A stretch of DNA of 64,000 bases from Pelecanus crispus (GCF_030463565.1 NC_134646.1:18318001-18382000); one strand, 5' to 3'. Numbered from the stretch's first letter, positions 40,651 to 52,627 are shown. Numbers and translations: made by a program. The notes: generated from the letters alone by a model not told the origin.

Positions 40651-42099
40651 CTGTAAACAGGACTAGAAACTACATATCAAAACCAGTCTAGAAAGTTGTT
40701 CCCTACTGTTTTATGGCTTCTAGGTCCTGGTTTCTAGGCAAGACCTGCATGTCTAAACTTAGTAGGTGTATTCATACCCCAACTATAACAAAACTCCTAC
40801 CTCATTCAGTTCTTTCTGTTGATTTTACCACCAGACGAGATAATCCAACTCCATGGTTTATCATTTCCTTTTGCCTGTGGATGTTTCCAGGCATCACAGA
40901 AGTTGGCACTTCAAGAAAGAGTGAAATTCACTGATGTTTTCCATGTATTGTCTTTAGGAATATTGTAGCTAGGTGTTTAATCTACTTTGTAATAAATCCA
41001 GCAATAATGGTGAGATAGTGCTTAACTTTATTGGTATTTCAAAATATAAAAAGTGAAAAAATAATAAATCCATAGAAAGCGTAGCGAATAATACTTTCAA
41101 AAACTGCTGAAACACAAAACCAAACACAGATAAATCTTCTCAGCCAAATCTCTTCCCTTTCCCAGTATGTACAAATAGACAGAAAACATATCTCCTACCT
41201 TTGTAGAATGTCTTTACTGAACAGAGTTCTGTCTGAAGACTGAAAAGGACTTCCATAAACCTATCTTCTCCTGTATGTGTCTTTCAGTTACTAATTTAAT
41301 TTTCACTTAGAGAAGCTCCACCTGCAGCAGTTACACGTGCAACGCAGAGGATCAGCCTGAGTGCCACCTCCTGACAGCAACTGAGAAAGCAGTGTGGAGA
41401 AGGATGGGCGAAGGTTCTTATGGGCCCAGGACAAAAGAGCAGAAACTGTCACCACCTGTAATGATGTAACACAATTAGAATCTCTCAAAGCAAGAGACCT
41501 GAAAATAAGTGAAAATCTGTACCTAGTTGTAAATGCCTTTAACATTTTTTATGTACTCATTATGTCAAGAAAAGAAAATATATTCTGTAGTAGTTGAAAA
41601 TGTTGGAAAAAAGTTGACGTTGCATCCATTTCAATGCATCTGTCAGCCATTTCTACCCAAAGTGAATTTCACTTGAGCAACCTAGGGAGCATTGAGAAGC
41701 TACCTGGGGAAGCCATGAACCATAGGCTAAAAAACATTTAGGAGGTTAAGGCTGCAGGAATGGGAGTTGGTCTTATTTGGTTCCTCAGAGAGGGTGGGAA
41801 GCTCGGTGGCGGTGGCGGCATTCACAAATGAAAAAGGGAAATGACAGGGATGCATAGTTTTCTGTCCCTAGGGATGTGTTTTAGGGAGAAGGCCATATAG
41901 AAAGGAGCCCTAGAGGCATTTTCAGCATTTTAACCTAGTAACTGGGGCAAAGTAAGGCCGGGAGAGGGCTGGCAGACAGCTCCACTGGTACGCCTGAGGC
42001 GGCAGTGGTTCGATGGACAGGCCCTGTCAGAGGCGCCGCTGCCCCTGCGGGAAAACTGCTTCCCCAAAATCATTCTCCGTTCCTAGAAGAAGCCCTTTC
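40651..42099. other. Distal upstream region of DCLK2
   Basis: No gene is seen. Base composition shifts from AT-rich to GC-rich through 41.7-42.1 kb, leading into the CpG island. A short GGTGGCGGTGGCGGC stretch lies near 41806. Distal control elements may be here but cannot be named from sequence alone. Confidence 0.4.
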
Positions 42100-42213
42100 C
42101 CTTCTCGCTTCACCACCTGAGCCCCGCCGAGGAGCCGGCCGTGCCGCCAGCGCAGCTCTCCTCCTCCTCCTCCCGCCGCCGCTGGGGACAGCGGCGCCCC
42201 CGCGCCCGCCTCG

Positions 42214-42228
42214 AGCCGAGATGGCGCC
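42214..42228 (+). promoter_or_regulatory. YY1-like site in DCLK2 promoter
   Basis: AGCCGAGATGGCGCC contains the GATGGCG core of YY1 sites. Such sites typically sit just downstream of the start in TATA-less CpG promoters, so this may place the start slightly upstream of it. The same ATG (42221) also opens an upstream ORF. Single-motif calls in GC-rich DNA are weak. Confidence 0.4.
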
Positions 42229-42454
42229 GGCGCCGCCCCCGCCCCTCCTCCGCCCGCCCTCACGGCGGCCGCGCCGCCCGCCCGGCTCTAGGGCCCGGGA
42301 GCAGCCCCGCCCGCCTCACGCCGGCACCGCGGGCGGCCGGGCCGCAGCTCGCTCCTCCCGCCGGAGCCGCTGCGGTTGTTTCCTTTCTCAGGCGGGCGCT
42401 AGCAGCGCCCTTGTCCGCCGGGGAGCCGGGAGGCCGCGCCGCTCCCCACGCTGA
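42221..42454 (+). other. Upstream ORF 1 (77 codons) in putative 5' UTR
   Basis: This ORF starts at the ATG at 42221 (purine at -3, G at +4, so a good context) and ends at TGA 42452-42454. The product is Pro/Arg/Ala-rich, as expected from GC-rich DNA, and resembles no protein family. It lies in a different frame from DCLK2 and ends 472 bases before its start. It matters only if the transcript begins upstream of 42221. Confidence 0.35.
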
Positions 42455-42602
42455 CCGGTGCCCCCGCGCTGGGACCGGAGCCGGCCGGGAGCTGGTGGAA
42501 CAGGCGCTCCGTCCCCACCCCCTCTCTCCGGCGGAGTCAGCAGGGAAGAGGCTGAGGAGGGGAGCTGCGCGCAACGGCGTCCTCCGCATTGTGCGAGCCT
42601 GC

Positions 42603-42686
42603 ATGGGCACGGCGCGGGGGCGCGGCCGTGGGCTTCCCCCGAGCCTCCCGCCCGGCGCTGCCGTTAGCCGCCGCGTTAAGGCGTGA
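42603..42686 (+). other. Upstream ORF 2 (27 codons) in putative 5' UTR
   Basis: The ATG at 42603 has T at -3 and G at +4. The ORF ends at TGA 42684-42686. It is in the same frame as DCLK2 but closed well before it, so it cannot extend the protein. It may lower translation of the main ORF. Confidence 0.4.
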
Positions 42687-42689
42687 GGG

Positions 42690-42827
42690 ATGCTTTTGTG
42701 CGCGACTGCGGGCGGAGCAGCGGGTAACGGCGGGGCTAGCGGCGGCTGCGGGCTGCGCTTGCGGAGCAGGTCGGGCGCCGCGGTCACTCGCAGCCCTCCC
42801 GGCGACGGAGGCCGGGAGCGATGCTGA
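42690..42827 (+). other. Upstream ORF 3 (45 codons) in putative 5' UTR
   Basis: The ATG at 42690 (G at -3, C at +4) opens a Gly/Arg/Cys-rich frame ending at TGA 42825-42827, in the same frame as DCLK2. Its stop overlaps a further minimal ORF (ATG 42821, stop TAG 42830-42832, three codons). The closely packed arrangement suggests possible translational control, but nothing shows the peptides are made. Confidence 0.4.
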
Positions 42828-42926
42828 ATTAGGTGACCGGAGCCCTTGCGAGCGCCGGGGCAGGCTTAGCAGCCCGTAGCCGGCCTGAGTCCCAGCGGAG
42901 CTGGGAGGGCGGGCAGGCAGCTCCCC

Positions 42927-43350
42927 ATGGCGAGCAACCGGAGCATCGAGCTGGAGCACTTCGAGGAGCGGGACAAGAGGCAGCAGCGCGCCGGGCCGCG
43001 CCGCGGCGGCACCGGCTCTGGCGGCGGCGGCTGCGGCGCCGGGCCGCGGGGCAACGGGCTGATCCCCAGCCCGGCGCACAGCGCCCACTGCAGCCTCTAC
43101 CGGACGCGGACCCTGCAGGCGCTCAGCTCGGAGAAGAAAGCCCGGAAAGCCCGCTTCTACCGCAACGGGGACAGGTACTTCAAGGGCTTGGTGTATGCCA
43201 TCTCCACCGACCGCTTCCGCTCCTTCGACGCCCTCCTCGTCGAGCTCACCCGCTCCCTGTCGGACAACGTGAACCTGCCGCAGGGTGTCCGCACCATCTA
43301 CACCATTGATGGCAGCAAGAAGCTCACCAGCCTGGATGAGCTGGTGGAAG
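42927..43350 (+). CDS. DCLK2: DCLK2, first coding exon (residues 1-142)
   Basis: Doublecortin-like kinase 2 binds and stabilises microtubules through two N-terminal doublecortin (DCX) domains and carries a C-terminal Ser/Thr kinase; it acts in neurons. This exon encodes the tail and most of DCX1. Residues 1-17 ([17 protein letters not shown]) are diagnostic for DCLK2; DCLK1 differs at the start. Residues 21-43 are an Arg/Gly-rich low-complexity stretch. The block [14 protein letters not shown] at about 42-55 precedes DCX1, which starts near residue 74 with [12 protein letters not shown] and includes [19 protein letters not shown] (111-129). The ATG has G at +4 and follows in-frame stops at 42834 and 42867. 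The exon ends at GAAG|GTGAGG, splitting Gly142 (phase 1). If intron 1 were retained, the frame would stop at 43430. Confidence 0.97.
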
Positions 43351-44375
43351 GTGAGGGGCCTCCAGTGGGCCGGGGGCAAGCAGGGCGCAGGCTGTGGGCG
43401 GTTCTGCCCTGGCATGTTGAGCTCTGGTAAGAGGTGGCGACGGGGCGTGCTGGTGGGCTGCAGGCACTCCCTGGGGTCGGCTTTCCTCTCGCTACCCTGA
43501 TCAAAGCTGAGAGAGGCTGCCTTGCTGAAAACTGGCAGCCATGGAGCCCCTGAGGGCCAGTGGGCCAGGGTTGCCTGCTGCTGTGAGGTGCAACAGGCCT
43601 CATTTTCCCAGTGTGGACCGTCCACTTCTCCCATCACCCGGACGAGTCCTGTCTGTGTGTGTGTGGGTTGACTCTAATGGTAGTTAAGCAGCAGGTACTC
43701 TTTTCATCTACAAGAACCATAGTAAAGTTCTTGGCTACCTTTCAGTCATCACCATTCGTAAGAGAGGGACATGCCGTGACTTAGTTCTCTAATGGTTATT
43801 ACACTGCCATCGATGCCTCATAGAAGGTTAAGCTTTCTGAGAGAAAGCCCCTGTGCTGTGAAAAGGGATGTTTATACCCTACCATTTATTAAAACAAACT
43901 GGTGTAAAGTCCTTTTTTTCAAATGTGATCAGAGTCCATAGATGGAATTACCTACCTTGTCTGACTTCCAAAAGCATTTTATAGAATAAAATGCTTTTCA
44001 GAATTGTCCCTAAGTAGCTTTTGACAATGGGACTTAGCTGTTAAGGTTGTGTAGACCTTGCAAATCTGAGCAAAGCAGTGCTTGACTACTTCTCAAATTG
44101 GGGCCAGAAGTACTTTTTCCTGAATGAAACATATGCCTCTTGTTTGTAGGGAATGATAATTACCAGAACAAGTAGACTTCCCCCATGTTCTCTTACAATG
44201 TCTTAAAATACAGTTTAAACTCAGCATTACATGAATCAGCCTTTCACATTTATTGGTGATGTTGTGCATACTGTGAGGTTCATAATCAATTTGCACTTGA
44301 TGCTTCTCCTCAGGTATCTTAATACATCAGCCACTGCAGTCTTCTACCCACTGACTCTATATGCCAGGAGTAGCT

Positions 44376-44574
44376 GATTTGCATTAATGTAGTAGTATGA
44401 TTTGTAGGTCTTCTAATGACTCTTCCTTTTTAGGCTTTCAGCTGTGTATCCTTTAAGCTTTGATTTGGAAACTTCTCTTTCAAAGCAATGCTGAATCACA
44501 CCTGGAGAACTTGATGACAGAGGAAACCTGAAGACTTTTATATAATCCACCAGTAAAGGCACTGGGAGTTAGGG
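44376..44574 (+). repeat. Direct repeat, copy B (DCLK2 intron 1)
   Basis: This is the second copy of the ~195-base segment at 38190-38385, same strand, about 1 kb into intron 1. Differences from copy A are scattered single substitutions and a few one-base indels. It starts near a shared GCATTAATG/TCATTAATG block and ends at TGGGAGTTAGG, after which the sequences diverge. No terminal inverted repeats or poly-A tail are obvious. Confidence 0.85.
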
Positions 44575-45969
44575 ACCAGCCACTCCAGAACATGCAAGAG
44601 GAAGGGACAGGCTACAGCATTTGCTGTACAAAGAGGGTCTCATTCAAAAAAGATATGCATGAAAGTGAACATAGTAACATAGTGCCTGAGGACTTTCCTC
44701 ATCATGTGATCTACCATAAGGCTATTCCACAGTCAAAACAGAGGGAATGTGAAATGATTGCAGAGTGAAATGCTGACTCTGTGGTAATAAAATAAATGTG
44801 AAGTCAACCAAAAACTTTTCCATGATTCTGTGATTAATTTAGAGACAGCTAAAAAAAAAACTGAGATGCTGGAGTGGGGACGATAGAGAAAGGAGATGAA
44901 GCAAAAATTGGATAAACTAATGATAACTTGGGATGACTTTTGAAATGTTGCAGAAGGAATGATCTTAAGCTTTTACGGCTTAAACAAAACAAAGACAAGA
45001 TGACTTGCTGGACAACATTATAAATGCAGTGTGTACTCTCACAACTCTATTTAAGTTAATAACTGAAAGCAAAAACCTACTTCCTATCCTTTTAAATACC
45101 CATTGAAAGAGTGACCTTTGTCATTGCTCTTCACTGGAAGAATAAAGCAAAACAAATGTCACAACTGAAAGGCCATTTCCATGCTTTCTCAGTAAAATAA
45201 AAGGGGGAAAAAAGAGTCCCAATTACTTAGTCATCTATCCATGACCAATACAACTCTCGGGAATCTTAAGAAAATCCTGTAGCATCATAATTGGATTAGT
45301 ATGTTCTCCAGTTAGCATGCCAAAAACTTTATCAGTGTAAGTCTAATCACCATACAGAGAAAGGAAGGCATATACAGGGCAAGAAGAAAGCAAACAAGTA
45401 GTGAATCCATCATTCCTTGAAATTATCTGAGCTCTTTGCCAGCTGTTTTGTTCTGGAGATGCTGGATGTGGATCTGATTTGTTTTTGTTTTATTTCTTGT
45501 GGTTCTAGCGCAGCAAGCTTGAATTTCTGCTCTAGAATAAATACTTGAACATTGGTGATATCCTAAAGCTTGAACTGCAGTAGCACCACAAGTAGTTTTG
45601 AATGGTATTTTGTTGTACTGCTTTTTAATTTTCAGAAAGGAAAATAAAATTAAAGTGCTATTGTGCATGCCAGCTACAGGCTGAACACAAGACCAAACAT
45701 GGCTACTTGTAATATGGCATATGTAATTTGCACATCATCAGTGTTGTTGAACTGGTACATGGAATCGCAGCAGTTCGGGTTCAGTGGTGGCAGCTCTGTA
45801 GAGTGAGCAGAAAGCGAGCGCTCAGCCACCCTTGCCAAGCCAGCAAGATCTGCATTAAATCCCCCTCAACTCAAGCTCATGTGTGTAGTTCTTGGACATT
45901 GACGTGCCCCAGTGCAGGCAAACTCTTTAAGGCCTATTTGCCATTTATCAGGTTAATATCTGTCTGGGG

Positions 45970-45977
45970 TATAAAAG
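45970..45977 (+). promoter_or_regulatory. TATA-like box in intron 1
   Basis: TATAAAAG stands in the context GGGG-TATAAAAG-CTGG, a near-ideal TATA box with GC-rich borders, within a locally GC-richer stretch (45.75-46.0 kb). It could mark an internal DCLK2 promoter or a noncoding transcript. No downstream start exon is recognised before exon 2, so it may be chance. Confidence 0.25.
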
Positions 45978-47774
45978 CTGGCAGTATCAAATTCTGTATT
46001 GTAATAGCCCAAACTAGCTGAATTGACTCACTGATGAATGCTTTTTTGGGTTTGGCTGTATCTGGCAATCTGTTTTACTGTTTATCATTTTAAGAGGAAA
46101 ATAGCTAATGCACAGGTGTACTGTAGGTTTCAAATATTACTGTTACAGGTAGAGTCAGTTAAAAATTTGACCAGATCAGGTTTATTAGTCAAAAATCGAC
46201 AAACTCCATTTTAAACATATTGTTTTTCTTAACTGGATATGACAGACAAAAAAGCATGGTCTGGTGGACCAGCCTTAGGCAAATATCATTTATATTCCCA
46301 GCCCCTGTAGATTAGGGAACATTATGACTCATGAGTTTGACAGTTTTCATTGCTTTCTCAGAATGGGAGGAGTGGAGAATTTCATTATCTGCTCCTGATC
46401 TTTTTTGAACAGACAGATCCAGAGAGGGGATGGGGGTTGGGAATATTATGACTTTCTTATAGTTTCCTTTCTTTCAACTTTACTATCAGACTTTACACTA
46501 CTTTTTACTTTTGAATAGGAGATTCCATGTGTAATTTTATATTTTCCCTTCATTAGCAATAATGGAATAATAGTTTCATTTTTGTTCTCTACCAAAGTTA
46601 ATTAACTGTTTCTCTAAATCCTTCAGTTTTCTTTAAAAATGTAAGCTTCCTAAAATGTGATACTTGTTATGGTAATAGTAAGAACTGTGCAGTTCTTTAG
46701 TGCTGAGGTTTGTGTTTTACACTGGTATCAGTCATGTTCTGTCTCGCTATCCTGTGTTTTCATTGTCTTGGTAGTGAAAGACATGGACAATCCTGATAGT
46801 TAAGGTCTGCTACAAAGTTGGGAGACATTGTTGGATTTTGGGAGAGGAAACCAAGTGTAGACTCTATTCCTGGTGAGAAAAGTTACATTGATTTGGCACT
46901 TGATAGGGATTTTTTCTAGTTCCCTAGGTTGAAAGCATTGCTAAGAGTCTTTGTTCTTTCAATTACAATGCTTAATTAATACAGTCCTTTATAAAATGTC
47001 AGTTGTTTTGCCTGCATGGTTTTGCAGACAATCAATAGATACCTGTAGGGAAGTCTTTGGGCAGGAGGGGGGAAGGTTCTGAGCAGGGCAGTCCTTATGC
47101 ATGGCTAGGACATGTAGCACAGGACAATATCTGCTTTAAAGAAATGGGCTCTGCCACACTAATACAGTGTAAAAGAATGTTTTTGAAACAACATATTGAG
47201 CAATCCAAGTATTTTCTACCTTAGATCCTTCTTATTGTTACTGCATATTACATTTTAATCCTGTTTAAATACCTGTGATTCTAGTCGATGCACACTTATA
47301 TTAGGTCAAGAATATCTTTTCTCTTTTCGGGGCAAGCAGATGGTAACACCAAGTAGGCAGTTTGTATTTTTGCTTCTTCCAAAAGGTATAATTACCATCC
47401 TGTGCTAAAGCCAAAAGCTGTAATGCTTTTTAAAGAGGCAAATGTAGCAGGTTTAACAAAGAAGGGTAAAAATGAAGGATAAAAGAAGGATTAAAAACCA
47501 TTAAAAGCATATGCTTCCACATATATGTTCAAATCACTGTAGTTACACAGTCCTGGAGCAATGGGGTGTGGATGTGAAATACAGATGTAATTGCTAGTTA
47601 AATTCTCATCCAAGCAAAATAAAATAGTTCTACCACTGTGCATCTCCTAGTTTCAGGGACGGGTGAAATGTAGTTTACCTGAAGAGAGTTACTTACTTCC
47701 TGTGAAGGAGGCATGTGGTATTAGGTGGGTTTGATACCAGGTGGCCTTAACTGTTTTCTGAAAGCTTTTACTCT

Positions 47775-47848
47775 TGCCTGAGCAGGGAGTTGGACCAGAT
47801 GACCTCCAGAGGTCCTTTCCAACCTCAGCTGTTCTATGATTCTGTGAA
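47775..47848 (+). mobile_element. CR1 3' tail fragment, plus strand
   Basis: GAGTTGGACCAGATGACCTC, CAGAGGTCCTTTCCAACCTC and the terminal TTCTATGATTCTGTG form the last ~75 bases of CR1, including both octamers. It is well preserved and severely 5'-truncated, and it is sense to DCLK2. Confidence 0.93.
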
Positions 47849-50800
47849 AGCTTGTAGGAAGCTGTCATCTGAACCTCCTGACTAAACTCAAATGAGAACT
47901 AGGAGCAATTAGTCATCTGCTAAAATCCTGGTTGTCATCCCAGGTTTTAAAAAGTGCATGGGCAACTTAAATGCTGTAGATGAGGAAAGATTGTGACTTA
48001 CATAGGGTTATTGGAAGTGATGTGAAAGTGAAGGAATCATAAGAAACTGATGAAGAAGGAAGTTCTGTGAAAGAAAGGAAGGAGAGACCTAAATAACCTA
48101 ATCCTTCATAAAAGGGGTTGTTTTATTTTTAGATCAGTCCTTTTATACATGCTGTAAATATACTGTTCTGGAAATCTGCTTGGCTTTGTGTTACAGAACA
48201 CAAAAAAGGTACTCTACTGCGATTCCTAAAGTTAGAAGGTTAGTAGCCCTAATAACTACTGCCCTATACTGAAAAAGCAGCTTTTGGCACCCTTGAAACT
48301 AACGAGTTCCACCAAAAGAAGCTGAGGAACATGAGTTGGATAGATGAAATGTACCTAGAAACCTGTCCTGTCCTATATGCTTCACAGGGGAACACACATT
48401 TAAAAAATACAGAGACTAACAGTTTTCTTTCTGTAGGGATGTTTTTACCTGTTCTTTCTCTGTTAAGCAGTGTGTCACTTAAAAACATGATGCTTTATGT
48501 GACTCTCAGGAGATAGTAGCTAGTGCTTGTTAACACCTTGCAAAAAGCAAGCCAGAAAATCCTGTTCAGAGACTTTTGTTTCAAATACCCTGACTCAGGA
48601 TTTTTGAGTGTTGTGCACTTAATTTATTCCTTACATTACCCACTGCAGGGTGTATCCACAGTTTGTTTTTTAACCTAATGCTAAGGAAAATGAAATATCT
48701 ACAAGTCTTTCTTTAGTAGTCTCTGTTTTTAAGGACAAAAAGTCTGAATGTTTCTAGGCTATTTGTTAAATGCCTAGCAGTGGGCTTTAACTCACAAAAC
48801 TTGTGCTGTGAAGAACCCCAAGTTGTCAGGCAGCTGTGTTTCCTCAAACCTGGACATAGTTGCAAGTGATGTACACTTGTGATACAAAAGAACAAGTTAC
48901 ATGCTGCTTTTACTATCAGTACCTAAAATTGCATGGCTGAATTTTGGAGAGTTCACACACCCGCTCGTCTCTTTATCCATGCATTTATATCTTGAAAGGT
49001 GAACTAGGCACATTTCCTGTGAGTAACAGTGTTGAAGAAACAGATAGCAAAAGAAAACCTTCGTAGATGAGTTTTTAAGTAAGCAAAACAGTATTTAGGC
49101 AACTGATCGTCTATGGCTATTTATTAGTCAGATTGACCAATGTAGTCGTTTTCTCTTTTATCCATTCTCTGTGTTCATCATCTGTATTTTACTGTTGTGA
49201 GGGAATGGCAAGTATTATCTTTAGATTATTAGCTCTCTGAAACTGGAATCCTTCTACAGTGTGCTTAAACTGTATACACACTGCACACACACAGGTCTTG
49301 CTTCATGGATAGTGTTTCTGGTTATTAATGAAGTACAGGTAAATTATTTAGAAGCAGGTAGTGTTTCCTTGTTAACAGGCAATATTTCGTGTTTCATGTC
49401 TTCTAGTGTTTTTCTAATGTTAATAAGACATAGAGAATCAGAAGTAAACTTACTCCATTTGTTGATTATATTGTGACCCAAAATATCAGCAGATGTTACT
49501 CCTTTTAAGTGAGCATATGCCCCATTTGAGGAATTTCTGGTGGTAGTAGGATTTCTTCGTGGAAGATTTGACACTTTTAGATTGCTCTGGGTACTGTCAT
49601 GAAGCGTTGGATGGATGGCACATATGCTCTGTTGGAATTATAATGCCAAGTTATAAGGAGGTTTCATACTTCTGCCAAAACTGCTCTGCAGTCTGGTTAA
49701 GCTTTCTGCTGTAGAATAGTTTGGCTGGGTTCAGAGTCCCAGCTGTAACCCACGTCTGTAATTCTTGCTTTTTTTTTTTTCATTAGAAAAAAAAAAGAAG
49801 CAAGTATTTCTTAATAGATCTTTCTTCTTCATTAGTCTATAGTTTATTTCTTTACCTGCAAATCTCAATGTAATTAGTGACTAACTTCACGATCTGTAAA
49901 AACTAGGGAGCAGATTCATGTTAATGCTAATGTTGTAAGCTAAAGACAAGGTAGTTGTTTCCAGTAATGTAACTGCTGTGCCTGTGTGCCAGTTAAGGCT
50001 AGTAGGCATTAGCTTTAAAATCTTTCAAGACTATAAATGGAAAGTGGGCCTTCAAACCATAAAATTGACCTAAGACAGCAATGTAAATATTTGAAGTATT
50101 GTTTATGCCTATTTGTGGAGTTGCGTCAACTTTCTAAGGCTGGTAGATGTACAAATGACCAAAAAAAAAAATGCTATAGCCTGATCAAAATGCCACTGAA
50201 GTCTCAGAAAAGATTTTCTTAGTAATTGAGATGATATGTTTCTAGGTTAGACACATGAAAAATCTCATTCAAGGCAGTTTGTGAAACAGCCAAACTTATT
50301 TATGTATGTGATTTTAACTGTAACATTATCTGTTACTTTGTTAACTGTGTTTGAAATTAATTTGGCTGGTTTAAACCATGCAAAAAATAAAGTGCTGTTA
50401 GTTTTTACAAATATTTGTTTCCTTGGAGAGTGTGGAGATTATCAGAAGTGTGTATTTATATGTGAATTAATCCCACACAGATTTAAAATCAGGTCATATG
50501 TTAAAGCTGTGAGCAAATATTATATATAACATTACACTTTGAGGTTTTTACCTACAAAATATAATGTAAAAGAGAGAGAATACAAATAATTACAAATGAC
50601 TTGATGTTTCTTCCAAACAGACAATCATAAATGCATTTTCTACTTTGGAAGATGGCTAAAATAACAATTTAAACAATAGCACAGTGTTCAAAAATTAATG
50701 CCTGCTCATCAAGGTGTGGTGTTTTCTTAGGCATGCTTTTTGAATACACCATTCTGTAGGAAAGTTTCCTGTAGTGAACTTCGTAGGTATGATTTAGCTT

Positions 50801-52627
50801 ACCCCTGCCATTTTTTTTCTTCCTTAAATATTTTCTTCTGTTGAATAATCAATCATATGCCCCTGTTAAATCAAACAAATCAATGTTTAACTCATTCCTA
50901 GAAAATCATTCTTTATGCAGAAAGCAGCAATTGGTTTCCTAATTATATTCTGTTTCTAGTGGATTTTTAGGTATTTTGCAAGGTTCTCAATAGAACTTAG
51001 AAACTATGGGTGAAGTTCTGGCTGTGGTAAAATCATTAGAAGTTTTAGTAGTAATTTCAATGGAGGAAAAACTTCATCCTTTATCTTTTAAGTCATGAAC
51101 AAAGCAAGTCACGCAAGTACATGTGTTTTCTCACTTACAGTCCTTGCTCTAATCCTGCCATATGTGCCTACCTTGCAGGTGTAGTAGTAAAATCTGGTTT
51201 CTGTGTAAAACCTGTGTTATTAAGCTTAGTTTGTATGACTGGTATAAGAAAGCAGGCATGGAATTTAAAACACTTACTAAACAATCTGTAATATACAGTT
51301 CTCAAGTAATTAGTCATTCCTGTATCTGCCAATTATAGGAAATTTTGCAGTTTTGCCAGATACTTTTTTTTTTTTAATTTTATTTTTTTAAAAGCTAAAA
51401 TAGTTTGTGCTTCAACTTAAGGTTTGGCTAAATGCAGTTGAAAGAAGTTGAAATTTTTTCTTTTAAGGTATTACGTTGTTTTAAGTTGAAAGCACTTCCT
51501 ATTTTTTTTTAACTGAAAAAGAAAACTAAGGCCTCTGCTTAAAGGAAATTATAAGAATAAATCTGTAGTAAATGGGTATTGCAACCTATTCAGATAATCA
51601 AGAAATTATTTTATTCATGCATCAAGCAAGGGAAGTAGAAAGCAAAGAGTTTTAAACTGCTATTTTAAAGAAATAAAGATCCTTTTGGATTAATACGGAC
51701 TGAAAATTTTATAACAAGACAATTTCTGCTGTCCTAAAGGGTGTTGTAGTACAGCTCTGACAGATAGTACATCGTATTCTATGATAGTATAAAGAAGATA
51801 TTCTGTTATGATACGTGTCCATAGAAGACAAAGCTAGCATACCATATTGAGACTCTTCTATGGTAAATCCTCTAGCAAAGGGACCTTTTGTTCTCTACCT
51901 GTACTTCTTTATGTAAAGCAATTATTTACTCCAAGTTGGAGAGCCTGTTTCTGAACAGCCTTAATATTGACGGTTGTGTTGTTTTGGTGTGTGGGGTTTT
52001 TTTTTGGTTTTTATCTTTGTTAATTTAAGCTTCAGCCCTAAGGTTTAACTTTGAATTGTCTTGTGTGCGTTTGTTGGTATTTTTAATGACCTAGGAAGTG
52101 CATTCTTTTGGGGTTTGAAAGGATAATTCCAAACATGCTCAGTGATGGTGAGTTTTGAGGTACCTTGTAGTGCTGATTGCTAGAATTTATTTAATTCTTT
52201 TGCACACAGCTGGACAGGCTGTACTGAAGAGGTTACTCTGAAGTGATAGGTGACTTCATATACTGAAGTTTATGTAAAATCTTTGAGGTGCTTGGGACAC
52301 TTAGTGTGTTTAGAAAGATATTCTCATGCATAGGATGCTGTCAGGTTTATTTATATAAAAAATATTATCAGGGGATGTTTAAATACTACCAACATCTTAT
52401 GCAGTTCAATAAACTTCAAAGGAAGTGGTCAGGGACTTTCCAAAGTTGAATGCCTAATATTATGCACCCAGAATAATAATGACTAAATTACCTTCTGTTC
52501 ATTTTTTTGTAGGAGGAAATAATAAATAGCATTCTTAACCAACACACACAAAAAAACAAAGCCACTTGCTAGGTGCATCCACAAAAAGTTTAGCATGTAA
52601 TCATGGAAAAAAATTGTCCTAGGGGCA

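Larger units (their letters stand above)
42100..43500. promoter_or_regulatory. CpG island / DCLK2 promoter
   Basis: About 1.4 kb is extremely GC-rich and dense in CG dinucleotides, in sharp contrast with the AT-rich flanks. It covers the putative transcription start region, the 5' UTR and the whole first coding exon. Many GC-box (Sp1-type) words occur, for example CGCCCGCCC near 42251, CCGCCCGCCC near 42274 and CCCCGCCCGCC near 42305. No TATA box is seen at a suitable place, which fits a broad CpG-island promoter. The transcription start itself cannot be read from the sequence. Confidence 0.88.

Noticed and set aside
39907-41341. A 15-base word with an E-box core (GCAGTTACACGTGCA) at 39907 and again at 41327
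   Set aside because: One exact 15-mer pair is about what chance gives in a window of this size, and the flanks do not match.
42187-42202. REST/NRSF-like half site (GGACAGCGGCGCC) in the DCLK2 promoter
   Set aside because: Only the right half of the RE1 motif is present and no TTCAGCACC-like left half stands at a valid spacing, so it is not listed as a feature.
42005-42454. The full 149-codon GC-rich open frame upstream of DCLK2
   Set aside because: Compositional artefact of the CpG island. Only the part from the real ATG at 42221 is worth listing, and only as an upstream ORF.
42537-43637. A 366-codon antisense open frame across the CpG island
   Set aside because: It is the mirror of GC-rich DNA and DCLK2 exon 1, where stop codons are rare on every strand. 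The product is Ala/Pro/Arg-rich with no known domain, while the plus-strand exon is clearly conserved.
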